Source of the DNA: Bacillus sp. MUM 116
GTDB taxonomy: Bacteria > Bacillota > Bacilli > Bacillales > Cytobacillaceae
DNA: 47,342 bases
Direction of reading: 5' to 3'
Assembly: GCF_001866655.1 (NCBI RefSeq)
Contig: NZ_MLYR01000100.1
Span: 1-47,342 of the forward strand
A model generated the notes under the pieces. That model made no database searches. It was given only the letters and a program-made list of their open reading frames with translations, and was not told the origin of the DNA. Each line of letters begins with the position of its first letter. Position 1 is the first letter of the stretch. Position numbers and translations under genes: made by a program. This document shows, piece after piece, positions 32,006 to 40,293 of the stretch.

Positions 32006-33724
32006 ATGGAAGTAAATAAAAAAGAAGTCATTCGATTATTAGAGATGATTGCAGTTTATATGGAACTAAAAGGAGAAAATCCGTTTAAGGTCTCCGCATT
32101 TCGAAAAGCAGCCAATGCATTGGAAGTGGACGAACGCAGTTTAACAGAAATTGATGATTTTACGGCGATTTCCGGAATTGGAAAAGGAACAGCTGCTGTA
32201 ATTGATGAATACATAAAAGCGGGGACAACCACAGTGCTTGATGAGTTAAAAGAGGAAGTTCCTGCAGGGTTAATCCCTTTATTGCAAATTCCTGGACTAG
32301 GGGGCAAGAAAATTTCCAAGCTCTATAAGGAACTTGGAATTGAAGATGTGAATGATTTAGAAGAAGCCTGTAAATCCGGAAAAGTACAGGGACTTGCCGG
32401 ATTTGGCAAGAAAACGGAAGAGAAAATTTTAGCTGCCATAGCAAACTTGGGAAATCGGCCGGAGAGACTGCCGCTCGCCTATATGCTTCCTATCGCCGAG
32501 CAAATCGAAGCGATTTTGGCAGAAACGAAGGATATCGAACGGTTTTCCCGTGCAGGAAGCATTCGCAGAATGAGAGAGACCATAAAAGACTTGGATTTTA
32601 TTATTGCAACGAACCATCCTGAAAGCGTAAAGGACTCCTTGCTGAACCTGCCAAAAATTAAAGAAGTGATAGGTGCAGGAGACACAAAGGTTTCCGTTGT
32701 TTTTGGACTGGATTATGATGTTTCCGCTGATTTCCGTCTTGTAAAACCGGAGGAATTTATTACAACCTTACATCACTTTACCGGCTCAAAGGATCATAAT
32801 GTCCGCATGCGCCAGCTGGCCAAGGAACGCGGCGAGAAAATCAGTGAGTATGGTGTTGAAAATCTCGAAACAGGTGAAGTCCTTACTTTTTCCTCCGAGG
32901 AAGAATTTTTCAAACATTTTGATTTGCCATTTATTCCGCCGGAAATTCGCGAGGATGGCAAAGAGGTTGAAGAATTCTTGGGTTATGACGAGTTAATCGA
33001 GCTGAAGGATATAAAAGGCGACCTCCATATGCACACAACATGGAGTGACGGAGCCCATACGATCGAAGAAATGGTCGAAGCCTGCCGGGCGAGAGGATAT
33101 AAATATTTGGCAATTACCGACCATTCCCAGTATCTCAAGGTGGCAAACGGTCTTACAAGTGAGCGTCTCCTTAGACAAAAGGAAGAAATTAAAAAATTAA
33201 ATGAAAAATATGATGATATTCTCATTTTATCTGGAGTAGAAATGGACATTCTCCCGGATGGTACATTAGACTATGAAGATGATATACTCGCTGAAATGGA
33301 TTTTGTAATTGCCTCGATTCATTCCGCTTTTTCCCAGCCACGGGAGAAAATAATGGAGAGGCTTAATACGGCTCTCACCAATGCACATGTTGATTTAATT
33401 GCCCATCCAACCGGCCGGAAAATTGGCCGCAGGAAGGGATACGATGTAGATTTGGATATGCTTATTGAGCTAGCCAAAGAAACCAACACGGCCTTGGAAT
33501 TAAATGCAAACCCGAATCGGCTCGATTTATCTGCAGAATATTTAAGAAAAGCGCAGGATGCGGGCGTGAAAATACTTATTAATACAGATGCGCATCGAAT
33601 GGATACATTAGCACATATGGAAATTGGCGTCTCTGCAGCTAAAAAAGGCTGGATTAAAAAATCCTCTGTATTAAACGCACTAGAGACAAATGATTTACTG
33701 GAATTTTTGCATAATCGATCATAA
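32006..33724 (+). CDS. polX: DNA polymerase/3'-5' exonuclease PolX
   Basis: Family X polymerase for base-excision repair gap filling, with a PHP exonuclease. 572 residues (B. subtilis 570). The N-terminal polymerase-beta-like core has helix-hairpin-helix elements (FTAISGIGKGTAAVIDEYI, IPGLGGKKISKLYKEL) and the catalytic aspartates in GSIRRMRETIKDLDFI. The C-terminal PHP domain (about 335-570) has metal-binding DLHMHTTWSDG, ITDHSQ, IAHPTGR and NTDAH. Frames open from GTG 31997; the ATG at 32006 lies behind AAAGGTGGGTGG and gives the family start MEVNKKEVIRLLE. Confidence 0.96.
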   Translation: MEVNKKEVIRLLEMIAVYMELKGENPFKVSAFRKAANALEVDERSLTEIDDFTAISGIGKGTAAVIDEYIKAGTTTVLDELKEEVPAGLIPLLQIPGLGGKKISKLYKELGIEDVNDLEEACKSGKVQGLAGFGKKTEEKILAAIANLGNRPERLPLAYMLPIAEQIEAILAETKDIERFSRAGSIRRMRETIKDLDFIIATNHPESVKDSLLNLPKIKEVIGAGDTKVSVVFGLDYDVSADFRLVKPEEFITTLHHFTGSKDHNVRMRQLAKERGEKISEYGVENLETGEVLTFSSEEEFFKHFDLPFIPPEIREDGKEVEEFLGYDELIELKDIKGDLHMHTTWSDGAHTIEEMVEACRARGYKYLAITDHSQYLKVANGLTSERLLRQKEEIKKLNEKYDDILILSGVEMDILPDGTLDYEDDILAEMDFVIASIHSAFSQPREKIMERLNTALTNAHVDLIAHPTGRKIGRRKGYDVDLDMLIELAKETNTALELNANPNRLDLSAEYLRKAQDAGVKILINTDAHRMDTLAHMEIGVSAAKKGWIKKSSVLNALETNDLLEFLHNRS

Positions 33725-33746
33725 GAATAAGGAGGTTCAGAGCTCC

Positions 33747-36104
33747 ATGCAAGAAAGAACCTTAAAGGTATTAGAATTCAATAAAGTGAAGGAACAGCTG
33801 ATTGAGCATGCTGCTTCCTCGCTTGGTATAGAGAAAGTAAAAAAATTAGTGCCCTCAACAGACTTTTCCGAGGTGGTCAAACTACAAGCAGAAACAGATG
33901 AAGCTACGGCTGTTCTTCGATTAAAAGGGAATGTGCCGCTATCCGGGATCCATGATATTCGGGCACACATTAAGCGGTCGGTTATTGGCGGTGTCTTAAG
34001 CCCTCACGAGTTGGTTCAAACCGCAAGTACCATCTTTACAAGCCGGCAAATGAAACGGTTTATTGAGGAAATTGCGGATGAAAAATTAGATCTCCATATT
34101 TTGGAAGACCTTGCTCAACAAATTACTCCGTTGACCAATCTTGAGCATGCGATTAAACATGCGATTGATGAAAGCGGGGAAGTGTTAGATGGTGCCAGCG
34201 AACTATTGCGTTCATTGCGTTCCCAGCTCCGAGCAAATGAAGCGAGGATTCGCGAAAAATTAGAAAGCATGATCCGTTCCTCAAGTGCACAAAAAATGCT
34301 GTCAGATGCAATTGTGACCATACGTAATGACCGGTACGTTATACCCGTAAAGCAAGAATACCGAGGTCATTACGGCGGAATCATCCATGACCAAAGCTCA
34401 TCAGGACAGACATTGTTTATTGAACCGCAGGCAATTGTTCAGTTGAACAATCAGCTTCAGGATATTCGGGTAAAAGAACAGCTTGAAATTGAACGGATTT
34501 TAACCGAATTATCGGCTAATGTGGCCGAGCATGAGGCAGAATTAAAAGTAATGATTGAAGTTCTCGGTAAATTTGATTTTATTTTTGCAAAAGCAAGATA
34601 CGGCCGGCAAATTAAAGCGTCGATGCCGATTATGAATCATGAAGGAAGAATACGATTATTTAAGGCAAGGCATCCGTTAATTCCAATCGATGAAGTAGTC
34701 GCCAACGATATTGTTCTAGGAACAGACTATTCGACGATTGTAATTACCGGTCCAAATACCGGAGGGAAAACGGTGACATTAAAAACACTTGGATTATGCT
34801 CCCTAATGGCGCAGGCAGGGTTGCAGGTGCCGGCATTGGATGGCTCGGAGCTTACAGTTTTTAATGCGGTTTTTGCCGATATTGGCGATGAACAGTCAAT
34901 TGAACAAAGCTTAAGTACGTTTTCCTCCCATATGGTTAATATTGTCGATATCTTAAATAAAGTGGATTATAAAAGTCTCGTCTTATTTGACGAGCTTGGC
35001 GCCGGTACAGATCCCCAGGAAGGGGCGGCACTTGCCATCTCGATTTTAGACGAAGTACACAAAAGAGGAGCACGGGTTATCGCCACAACCCATTACCCGG
35101 AATTAAAGGCCTATGGCTATAACCGGGAAGGGGTCTTAAATGCAAGTGTGGAATTTGACGTCGAAACGCTCAGCCCAACGTATAAGCTTTTATTAGGAGT
35201 GCCGGGCAGAAGCAACGCATTTGAGATTTCCAAGCGTTTAGGGTTAAATGAGCGGGTCATTGAGGCAGCACGCTCATATGTTAGTGAAGATACGAATCAA
35301 ATTGATAAAATGATTGCTTCTTTAGAGGAAAGCAAGCGTCAGGCAGAAAAGGAACATGAAGAAGCACACGATTACCTGAAACAGGCAGAAAAGCTTCATA
35401 AAGACCTGCAAAAACAAATGATTGAGTTCTATGAGAATAAAGATGCCCTGCTTGAAAAGGCGGCTGAAAAGGCAAATGATATTGTCGATGATGCTAAAGG
35501 CGAAGCCGAAAAAATTATACGTGACCTTCGTAAAATGCGCACGGAAAAACATGCCGAGATTAAAGAACATGAGCTGATTGAGGCGAAAAAGCGTCTTGAA
35601 GAAGCGGCACCTGAAATTAAGAAGTCATCCAAACTTACCAGCCAAAAATCGAAAAAGCACACATTGAAGCCAGGAGATGAAGTGAAGGTTCTAACCTTTG
35701 GTCAGATGGGCAGCTTAATTGAAAAATCTTCTTCAGGTGAATGGCAGGTTCAAATTGGCATTCTCAAAATGAAGGTGAAAGAGAAAGACTTGGAATATGT
35801 AGGCACCCCAAAACAAGTAGAAACGAAGCCAATGGCGATCGTACGCGGAAGGGATTTTCAAGTAAAACTTGAACTCGATCTTCGTGGGGAAAGATATGAG
35901 GATGCATTGTTGAAGGTGGAAAAATATATAGATGATGCATTACTATCAGGGTATCCCCGTGTTTCGATTATCCATGGAAAGGGTACAGGTGTTTTAAGGC
36001 AAGGGGTTCAAGAATATTTACGAAATCACCGCTCTGTTAAGAACATTCGATTTGGAGAAGCCGGTGAGGGCGGATCGGGTGTAACCGTGGTTGAATTTAA
36101 ATAA
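33747..36104 (+). CDS. mutS2: endonuclease/ribosome-rescue ATPase MutS2
   Basis: 785 residues, the same as the B. subtilis protein. It lacks the mismatch-recognition domains of MutS. Core and clamp domains precede the ATPase with Walker A GPNTGGKTVTLKTLG and Walker B VLFDELGAGTDPQEG. A long coiled coil (about 515-625), a KOW-like region and the C-terminal Smr nuclease domain (LDLRGERYEDAL, IIHGKGTGVL) follow. It suppresses homologous recombination, and MutS2 with Smr can also split collided ribosomes. The ATG at 33747 follows AAGGAGGTTC. The last codons form the left arm of a long inverted repeat. Confidence 0.96.
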   Translation: MQERTLKVLEFNKVKEQLIEHAASSLGIEKVKKLVPSTDFSEVVKLQAETDEATAVLRLKGNVPLSGIHDIRAHIKRSVIGGVLSPHELVQTASTIFTSRQMKRFIEEIADEKLDLHILEDLAQQITPLTNLEHAIKHAIDESGEVLDGASELLRSLRSQLRANEARIREKLESMIRSSSAQKMLSDAIVTIRNDRYVIPVKQEYRGHYGGIIHDQSSSGQTLFIEPQAIVQLNNQLQDIRVKEQLEIERILTELSANVAEHEAELKVMIEVLGKFDFIFAKARYGRQIKASMPIMNHEGRIRLFKARHPLIPIDEVVANDIVLGTDYSTIVITGPNTGGKTVTLKTLGLCSLMAQAGLQVPALDGSELTVFNAVFADIGDEQSIEQSLSTFSSHMVNIVDILNKVDYKSLVLFDELGAGTDPQEGAALAISILDEVHKRGARVIATTHYPELKAYGYNREGVLNASVEFDVETLSPTYKLLLGVPGRSNAFEISKRLGLNERVIEAARSYVSEDTNQIDKMIASLEESKRQAEKEHEEAHDYLKQAEKLHKDLQKQMIEFYENKDALLEKAAEKANDIVDDAKGEAEKIIRDLRKMRTEKHAEIKEHELIEAKKRLEEAAPEIKKSSKLTSQKSKKHTLKPGDEVKVLTFGQMGSLIEKSSSGEWQVQIGILKMKVKEKDLEYVGTPKQVETKPMAIVRGRDFQVKLELDLRGERYEDALLKVEKYIDDALLSGYPRVSIIHGKGTGVLRQGVQEYLRNHRSVKNIRFGEAGEGGSGVTVVEFK

Positions 36105-36157
36105 AATTTAACCACGGTTGGAATTCAAGTAGGATTCAACATTGGTTGAATTTAAAT
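36083..36157 (+). repeat. nested inverted and direct repeats at the mutS2 3' end
   Basis: AACCGTGGTTGAATTT (36083-36098) pairs with AAATTTAACCACGGTT (36104-36119) with one G-T wobble, so the stop codon lies in the loop. TGGTTGAATTTAAAT recurs as a perfect 15-bp direct repeat at 36088-36102 and 36143-36157. A second small hairpin, ATTCAAC/GTTGAAT, lies at 36134-36151. No T-run follows, so it is not a standard terminator. Confidence 0.75.
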
Positions 36158-36177
36158 CATGTTCGGGGAGAATCGTA

Positions 36178-36585
36178 ATGAACCAGTTTTGGGAGAACGA
36201 ATATATTCAAATTGCAGCCAATTATAGTGTGGTTATTTTATGTATGATTGTCTTTTTAGCGATTTTTGAAGCGGTAACGAAATATCGAAATTGGGAAGAA
36301 ATTAAAAAAGGGAATATGTCGGTGGCAATGGCAACAGGTGGAAAAATATTTGGTATCGCCAATATTTTCCGGTACTCCATTGAGCAGAATGAGTCGCTGG
36401 TTATGATGATCGGCTCGGGAGTTTTTGGATTTGTGCTTCTTCTGGCCGGTTATTTTATTTATGAATTTTTAACACCGAAATTCAAAATTGATGAAGAGAT
36501 TCAGTGTGATAATCGTGCTGTTGGTTTTATTTCGATGGTCATTTCCATTGGACTGTCTTATGTAATTGGAGCAGGAATATCGTAA
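36178..36585 (+). CDS. yshE: DUF350 membrane protein (YshE)
   Basis: 135 residues, four predicted membrane segments: about 15-35 (YSVVILCMIVFLAIFEAV), 48-65, 78-102 (LVMMIGSGVFGFVLLLAGYFI) and 115-135. DUF350 proteins are a widespread family of small membrane proteins without an agreed function. The open frame extends to 36142, but ATG 36178 follows GGGGAGAATC and starts in a plausible N-terminus (MNQFWENEYIQIAAN). It probably shares the mutS2 transcript. A short possible membrane-peptide gene follows after 13 nt. Confidence 0.88.
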   Translation: MNQFWENEYIQIAANYSVVILCMIVFLAIFEAVTKYRNWEEIKKGNMSVAMATGGKIFGIANIFRYSIEQNESLVMMIGSGVFGFVLLLAGYFIYEFLTPKFKIDEEIQCDNRAVGFISMVISIGLSYVIGAGIS

Positions 36586-36598
36586 GGGGAGAACGGAT

Positions 36599-36679
36599 GT
36601 GGAAACATTAGCAAAGTTATTGATGGTCTTGAGCGGCCTGTTTTTGCTGATTGGATTAGTGTATATGGTATTTTTTTAA
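36599..36679 (+). CDS. possible 26-residue membrane peptide
   Basis: GTG 36599 stands 7 nt after AAGGGGAG (36584-36591), a good ribosome binding site that overlaps the end of yshE. The 26-residue product (METLAKLLMVLSGLFLLIGL, then VYMVFF) is a single predicted transmembrane helix with one acidic and one basic residue near the N-terminus. It ends just before the terminator at 36687-36731. I recognise no family. Evidence is limited to the start signal, the hydrophobic composition and the placement inside the operon. Confidence 0.5.
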   Translation: METLAKLLMVLSGLFLLIGLVYMVFF

Positions 36680-36686
36680 TCATCTC

Positions 36687-36731
36687 GAAAAAATCATCGC
36701 TGGAATTTGTCGGGCGATGATTTTCTTTTAT
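36687..36731 (+). terminator. rho-independent terminator of mutS2-yshE
   Basis: AAAATCATCGC (36690-36700) pairs with GCGATGATTTT (36714-36724). CTTTTATTT follows. Confidence 0.92.
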
Positions 36732-36768
36732 TTGAAAACACTCCATATTAGCTCAAAACCTCTTTTCA

Positions 36769-36797
36769 TTGTCTAAGCAAATTGACTATATTATAAT
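36769..36797 (+). promoter_or_regulatory. sigma-A promoter of lcfA
   Basis: TTGTCT (36769-36774), 17 bp, TATAAT (36792-36797). No palindromic FadR box as clear as that at fadR is seen downstream; TTTGAA...TTCAAA around 36807-36833 is only a weak dyad. Confidence 0.7.
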
Positions 36798-36846
36798 ATA
36801 AGTAGTTTGAATTTTTTAATAATTTTTTCAAAAAGGAGGGGGTTCA

Positions 36847-38547
36847 ATGTCAGACCTTAAACCATGGTTGAAAAACTATCCTGAAGAAATTTCCGCTACA
36901 TTGGAGTATCCTTTAGAACCTGTTCAACAGTATTTAATTCAAGCGGCGGAAAATTATCCAGACAAAATTGCCATTCAATTTATGGGGAAGGAAATAACCT
37001 ATAAAAAACTTTATGAAGAGTCGCTTGTGTTTGCCTGCTATCTTCAGGACCTCGGCATTTCAAAAGATGACCGGGTAGCCATTATGCTTCCGAATACACC
37101 ACAGTCAGTGATTGCTTATTATGCCACTCTTATGGCGGGCGGTATCGTAGTTCAGACCAATCCGTTGTATACGGAACGTGAACTAGAGTATCAAATGAAG
37201 GATTCAGGGGCTGTTGCAATCATTACCCTCGATATCCTCTACCCTAGAGTATCCAATGTCCAATCACGTACCGATATAAAACACATCATTGTAACCGCTA
37301 TTAAAGATCACCTGCCATTCCCAAAAAATTTAGTTTATCCGTATATCCAGAAAAAACAATATGGCATTGTCGTCAATGTAAAACATGAGGGGAACACCCA
37401 TTTGTTTAAAGAGATTGTAAAAGGTCAGCCAAGGCAGCTAAAAGAATTCGATTTCAATTTTGAGGAAGATTTAGCACTGCTGCAATATACTGGAGGAACG
37501 ACCGGTTTCCCAAAAGGGGTTATGCTAACACATAAAAATTTGGTTTCAAATGCTTCGATGTGTCAGGCATGGCTTTATAAATGCAAGCCAGCTGAAGAGT
37601 CAGTCCTTGGGATCCTGCCATTTTTCCATGTGTATGGGATGACAACTGTATTAATTTTCGCGGTTATGCAGGCACAAAAAATGATATTATTACCGAAGTT
37701 TGACGTCTTAACCACACTAAAAACAATCGATAAACAGCGCCCGACCCTTTTTCCAGGTGCACCAACCATCTATATTGGCTTATTAAATCATCCTGACTTG
37801 AAAAAATATAATCTTTCCTCCATTAAGGCTTGTATCAGCGGTTCTGCCCCGCTGCCTGTTGAAGTCCAGCAGAAGTTTGAAGAAGTAACAGGAGGGAAAT
37901 TGGTTGAAGGTTATGGTTTAACAGAATCCTCACCTGTCACCCATTCGAATTTTCTTTGGGATCGTCCAAGAGTAAAGGGAAGTATCGGGGTTCCGTACCC
38001 TGACACGGATGCAGTCATCTTGTCCATGGAAGGTGAAAAATTGCCTGTTGGGGAAATCGGTGAAATTGCAGTTAAAGGCCCGCAAGTAATGAAAGGATAT
38101 TGGAATCGACCTGAGGACACAGCACAAACATTAAAGGACGGATGGCTGTTGACGGGGGATCTTGGCTATATGGACGATCAAGGATATTTCTATGTGGTTG
38201 ATCGAAAAAAGGACATGATTATTGCAGGCGGATACAATATTTATCCTAGAGAGATAGAAGAGGTTTTATATGAACACCCGGATGTTCAAGAGGCTGTAGC
38301 TGCAGGAATACCTGATCCATATCGCGGAGAAACGGTAAAGGCTTATGTTGTCCTGAAAGAAGGTTCAACCGTCACAGAGGATGAATTAAATCAGTTTGCG
38401 AGAAAATATCTTGCAGCGTATAAAGCACCAAGAATATATGAGTTTAGAAAAGAGCTTCCAAAAACTGCGGTTGGAAAAATCTTAAGAAGATCATTAGTGG
38501 AAGAAGAAAAGAAAAAACTGGAGGAAGAACGACCTAAACATGCATGA
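36847..38547 (+). CDS. lcfA: long-chain fatty-acid-CoA ligase (LcfA)
   Basis: Activates long-chain fatty acids to acyl-CoA with ATP at the inner face of the membrane, feeding beta-oxidation. 566 residues (B. subtilis 560). ANL-superfamily motifs: P-loop YTGGTTGFPKGVMLTHKN, VEGYGLTESSP, TGDLGYMDDQGYFYVVDRKKDMI and the C-terminal catalytic lysine in LPKTAVGKILRR. The ATG at 36847 follows AAAGGAGGGGG. It has its own promoter and terminator, and is followed by fadR and the beta-oxidation genes, its functional partners. Confidence 0.96.
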   Translation: MSDLKPWLKNYPEEISATLEYPLEPVQQYLIQAAENYPDKIAIQFMGKEITYKKLYEESLVFACYLQDLGISKDDRVAIMLPNTPQSVIAYYATLMAGGIVVQTNPLYTERELEYQMKDSGAVAIITLDILYPRVSNVQSRTDIKHIIVTAIKDHLPFPKNLVYPYIQKKQYGIVVNVKHEGNTHLFKEIVKGQPRQLKEFDFNFEEDLALLQYTGGTTGFPKGVMLTHKNLVSNASMCQAWLYKCKPAEESVLGILPFFHVYGMTTVLIFAVMQAQKMILLPKFDVLTTLKTIDKQRPTLFPGAPTIYIGLLNHPDLKKYNLSSIKACISGSAPLPVEVQQKFEEVTGGKLVEGYGLTESSPVTHSNFLWDRPRVKGSIGVPYPDTDAVILSMEGEKLPVGEIGEIAVKGPQVMKGYWNRPEDTAQTLKDGWLLTGDLGYMDDQGYFYVVDRKKDMIIAGGYNIYPREIEEVLYEHPDVQEAVAAGIPDPYRGETVKAYVVLKEGSTVTEDELNQFARKYLAAYKAPRIYEFRKELPKTAVGKILRRSLVEEEKKKLEEERPKHA

Positions 38548-38552
38548 ACATG

Positions 38553-38586
38553 AAAAGGCCGTGAAATTCGGGTCTTTTATTTTTTG
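38553..38586 (+). terminator. rho-independent terminator of lcfA
   Basis: AAAAGGCC (38553-38560) pairs with GGTCTTTT (38571-38578) with one wobble, followed by ATTTTTT. Confidence 0.8.
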
Positions 38587-38646
38587 AAAGATTTGGCTTG
38601 TCTATTTTTTATATACAAAGTTTTCGGAAAAATTGGTATAGTAATC

Positions 38647-38675
38647 TTGACAGAAGTTTCAATAAAAATTATTAT
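38647..38675 (+). promoter_or_regulatory. sigma-A promoter of fadR-fadB-etfBA
   Basis: A consensus TTGACA (38647-38652), 17 bp, TATTAT (38670-38675). Confidence 0.82.
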
Positions 38676-38681
38676 TAAATT

Positions 38682-38701
38682 ATGAATGATGGTTCATTCA
38701 T
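38682..38701 (+). promoter_or_regulatory. FadR operator on the fadR promoter
   Basis: ATGAATGA-TGGT-TCATTCAT is a perfect 8-bp inverted repeat matching the FadR box of Bacillus. It sits at the predicted +1, so binding blocks transcription and long-chain acyl-CoA should relieve it. A half site, TGAATGAAC, recurs at 38767-38775 next to the ribosome binding site. Confidence 0.85.
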
Positions 38702-38729
38702 TTTTGAGAAGGTAAGGAAGAAAATTGTT

Positions 38730-38764
38730 GACTTTGAGAATTGTCCAGCGCCTCCGCTTTTCTT
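38730..38764 (-). repeat. short GC-rich dispersed repeat, copy 3 (inverted, shortened)
   Basis: On the minus strand it reads AAAAGCGGAGGCGCTGGACA followed by ATTCTCAAAGTC. It matches both ends of copy 1 (11345-11402) but lacks the bases between the two arms. It lies in the fadR leader between operator and ribosome binding site. Confidence 0.75.
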
Positions 38765-38800
38765 AATGAATGAACCTTTTCTTCAAAGGGGGGACATCTG

Positions 38801-39385
38801 ATGAAAAAAAATAAACCAAAATACATGCAGATTATTGATGCAGCAGTGATTGCCATCGCGGAAAATGGTTACCACCAAGCGCAGGTTTCGAAAATTGCCA
38901 AGCAGGCGGGAGTGGCTGACGGTACCATTTATCTTTATTTTAAGAACAAAGAAGACATCCTAATCTCACTCTTTGAAGAAAAAATGGGAAACTTTGTTGA
39001 AAAAATAGAAGAAATGATAGCAGGAAAATACTCAGCGGCAGAGAAATTATTAATATTGATAAAATCTCATTTTAAAATGCTCTCGGAAGATCATCACTTG
39101 GCAATTGTTACCCAGCTTGAATTAAGACAATCCAATAAAGAATTACGTTTGAAAATAAATGAGGTTCTGAAAGGATATTTGAAGCTGATTGAAAGAATCG
39201 TATTGGAAGGCAAGGAAACAGGGGAATTTTCAAATGACCTAGATGTACGACTTGCCAAGCAAATGATTTTTGGCACAATTGATGAAACCGTGACATCATG
39301 GGTAATGAATGAGGAAAAGTTTGATTTATACGCACTTGCACCCTCGGTCCATCATCTTTTAATTAATGGATTCGGGAGTCGTTAG
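38801..39385 (+). CDS. fadR: fatty-acid metabolism repressor FadR (TetR family)
   Basis: 194 residues, as in B. subtilis FadR (YsiA). The N-terminal TetR HTH spans about 8-55 (QIIDAAVIAIAENGYHQAQV, SKIAKQAGVADGTIYLYFKN). The C-terminal all-helical domain binds long-chain acyl-CoA, which releases FadR from its operators and induces beta-oxidation genes. The ATG at 38801 follows AAAGGGGGGACA. It is first in fadR-fadB-etfB-etfA. The operator palindrome on its promoter indicates autoregulation. Confidence 0.95.
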   Translation: MKKNKPKYMQIIDAAVIAIAENGYHQAQVSKIAKQAGVADGTIYLYFKNKEDILISLFEEKMGNFVEKIEEMIAGKYSAAEKLLILIKSHFKMLSEDHHLAIVTQLELRQSNKELRLKINEVLKGYLKLIERIVLEGKETGEFSNDLDVRLAKQMIFGTIDETVTSWVMNEEKFDLYALAPSVHHLLINGFGSR

Positions 39386-39409
39386 TGTCAATCGAATGGG
39401 GGGAGAAAA

Positions 39410-40183
39410 TTGGAATTTTTAAAATGGGGGCATGAAGACCAAATCGCAACCATCACAATTAATCGTCCGCCGGCAAATGCTCTTTCATCGGGTGTACTTA
39501 GGGAACTATCCACAGTGCTCGATGAAATTGAAACAAACCGCGAAGTAAAAGTAGTCGTAATCCATGGTGAGGGCCGGTTTTTCTCGGCGGGTGCAGACAT
39601 TAAGGAGTTCACGACTGTTTCGTCTGCAGAGGATTTTTCCCAGCTCGGAAAATATGGTCAGGATACATTCGAGCGGATGGAAAAGTTTCCAAAGCCGATT
39701 ATTGCTGCAATTCACGGGGCTGCTCTAGGTGGAGGCTTGGAACTGGCAATGGCCTGTCATATCAGGCTTGTAAGTGAAACGGCTAAGCTTGGCCTACCTG
39801 AGCTTCAGCTTGGATTAATTCCTGGATTTGCCGGGTCACAGCGTCTGCCAAAATATGTGGGTGTTGCCCGTGCCGCAGAAATGTTATTTACTTCCGAACC
39901 GATTACCGGCGTGCAGGCAGTTCAATATGGAATAGCCAACCATGCTTATCCGGAAAATGAAGTGTTAGAAAATGCCTATACACTAGCTCGAAAAATTTCT
40001 AAGAAAAGCCCAGGCTCTTTACAGTCGGCCATTCAATTGTTAAATTATGCTAAAACGGAAGCGTTCTACGAAGGTGTGAAAAAAGAAGCCGAGCTGTTTG
40101 GAAAAGTATTTATGTCCAAAGATGGCCAAGAAGGAATTCAAGCCTTTATTGAAAAGAGAGAACCGAATTTTAAAGGGGAATAA
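39410..40183 (+). CDS. fadB: enoyl-CoA hydratase (FadB/YsiB)
   Basis: Crotonase-fold enzyme, 257 residues, hydrating trans-2-enoyl-CoA in beta-oxidation. Oxyanion-hole segments FSAGADIKEF and IHGAALGGGLELAMACH are complete. The first catalytic glutamate position lies in GGGLELA; the second is at LGLPELQLGLIPGFAGSQRLP. It starts with TTG at 39410 behind GGGGGGAG; no ATG lies near the conserved N-terminus. It is 24 nt after fadR in the same operon. Confidence 0.93.
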   Translation: MEFLKWGHEDQIATITINRPPANALSSGVLRELSTVLDEIETNREVKVVVIHGEGRFFSAGADIKEFTTVSSAEDFSQLGKYGQDTFERMEKFPKPIIAAIHGAALGGGLELAMACHIRLVSETAKLGLPELQLGLIPGFAGSQRLPKYVGVARAAEMLFTSEPITGVQAVQYGIANHAYPENEVLENAYTLARKISKKSPGSLQSAIQLLNYAKTEAFYEGVKKEAELFGKVFMSKDGQEGIQAFIEKREPNFKGE

Positions 40184-40293
40184 ACTTCAGAAGTGGGGAT
40201 GAACCCTGCAACGAAGTTTTTATAAAATTTTTTTGAAAAGAGTTTTCTTAATCTTTTAAACTGAGCGAATGCTCGAAATTTAGGAGGGAAACC

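Noticed and set aside
40182..40219. Stem AAACTTC/GAAGTTT between fadB and etfB as a terminator
   Set aside because: Only 7 bp with a 24-nt loop; operon continuity to etfB is expected, so it is at most a weak attenuator.
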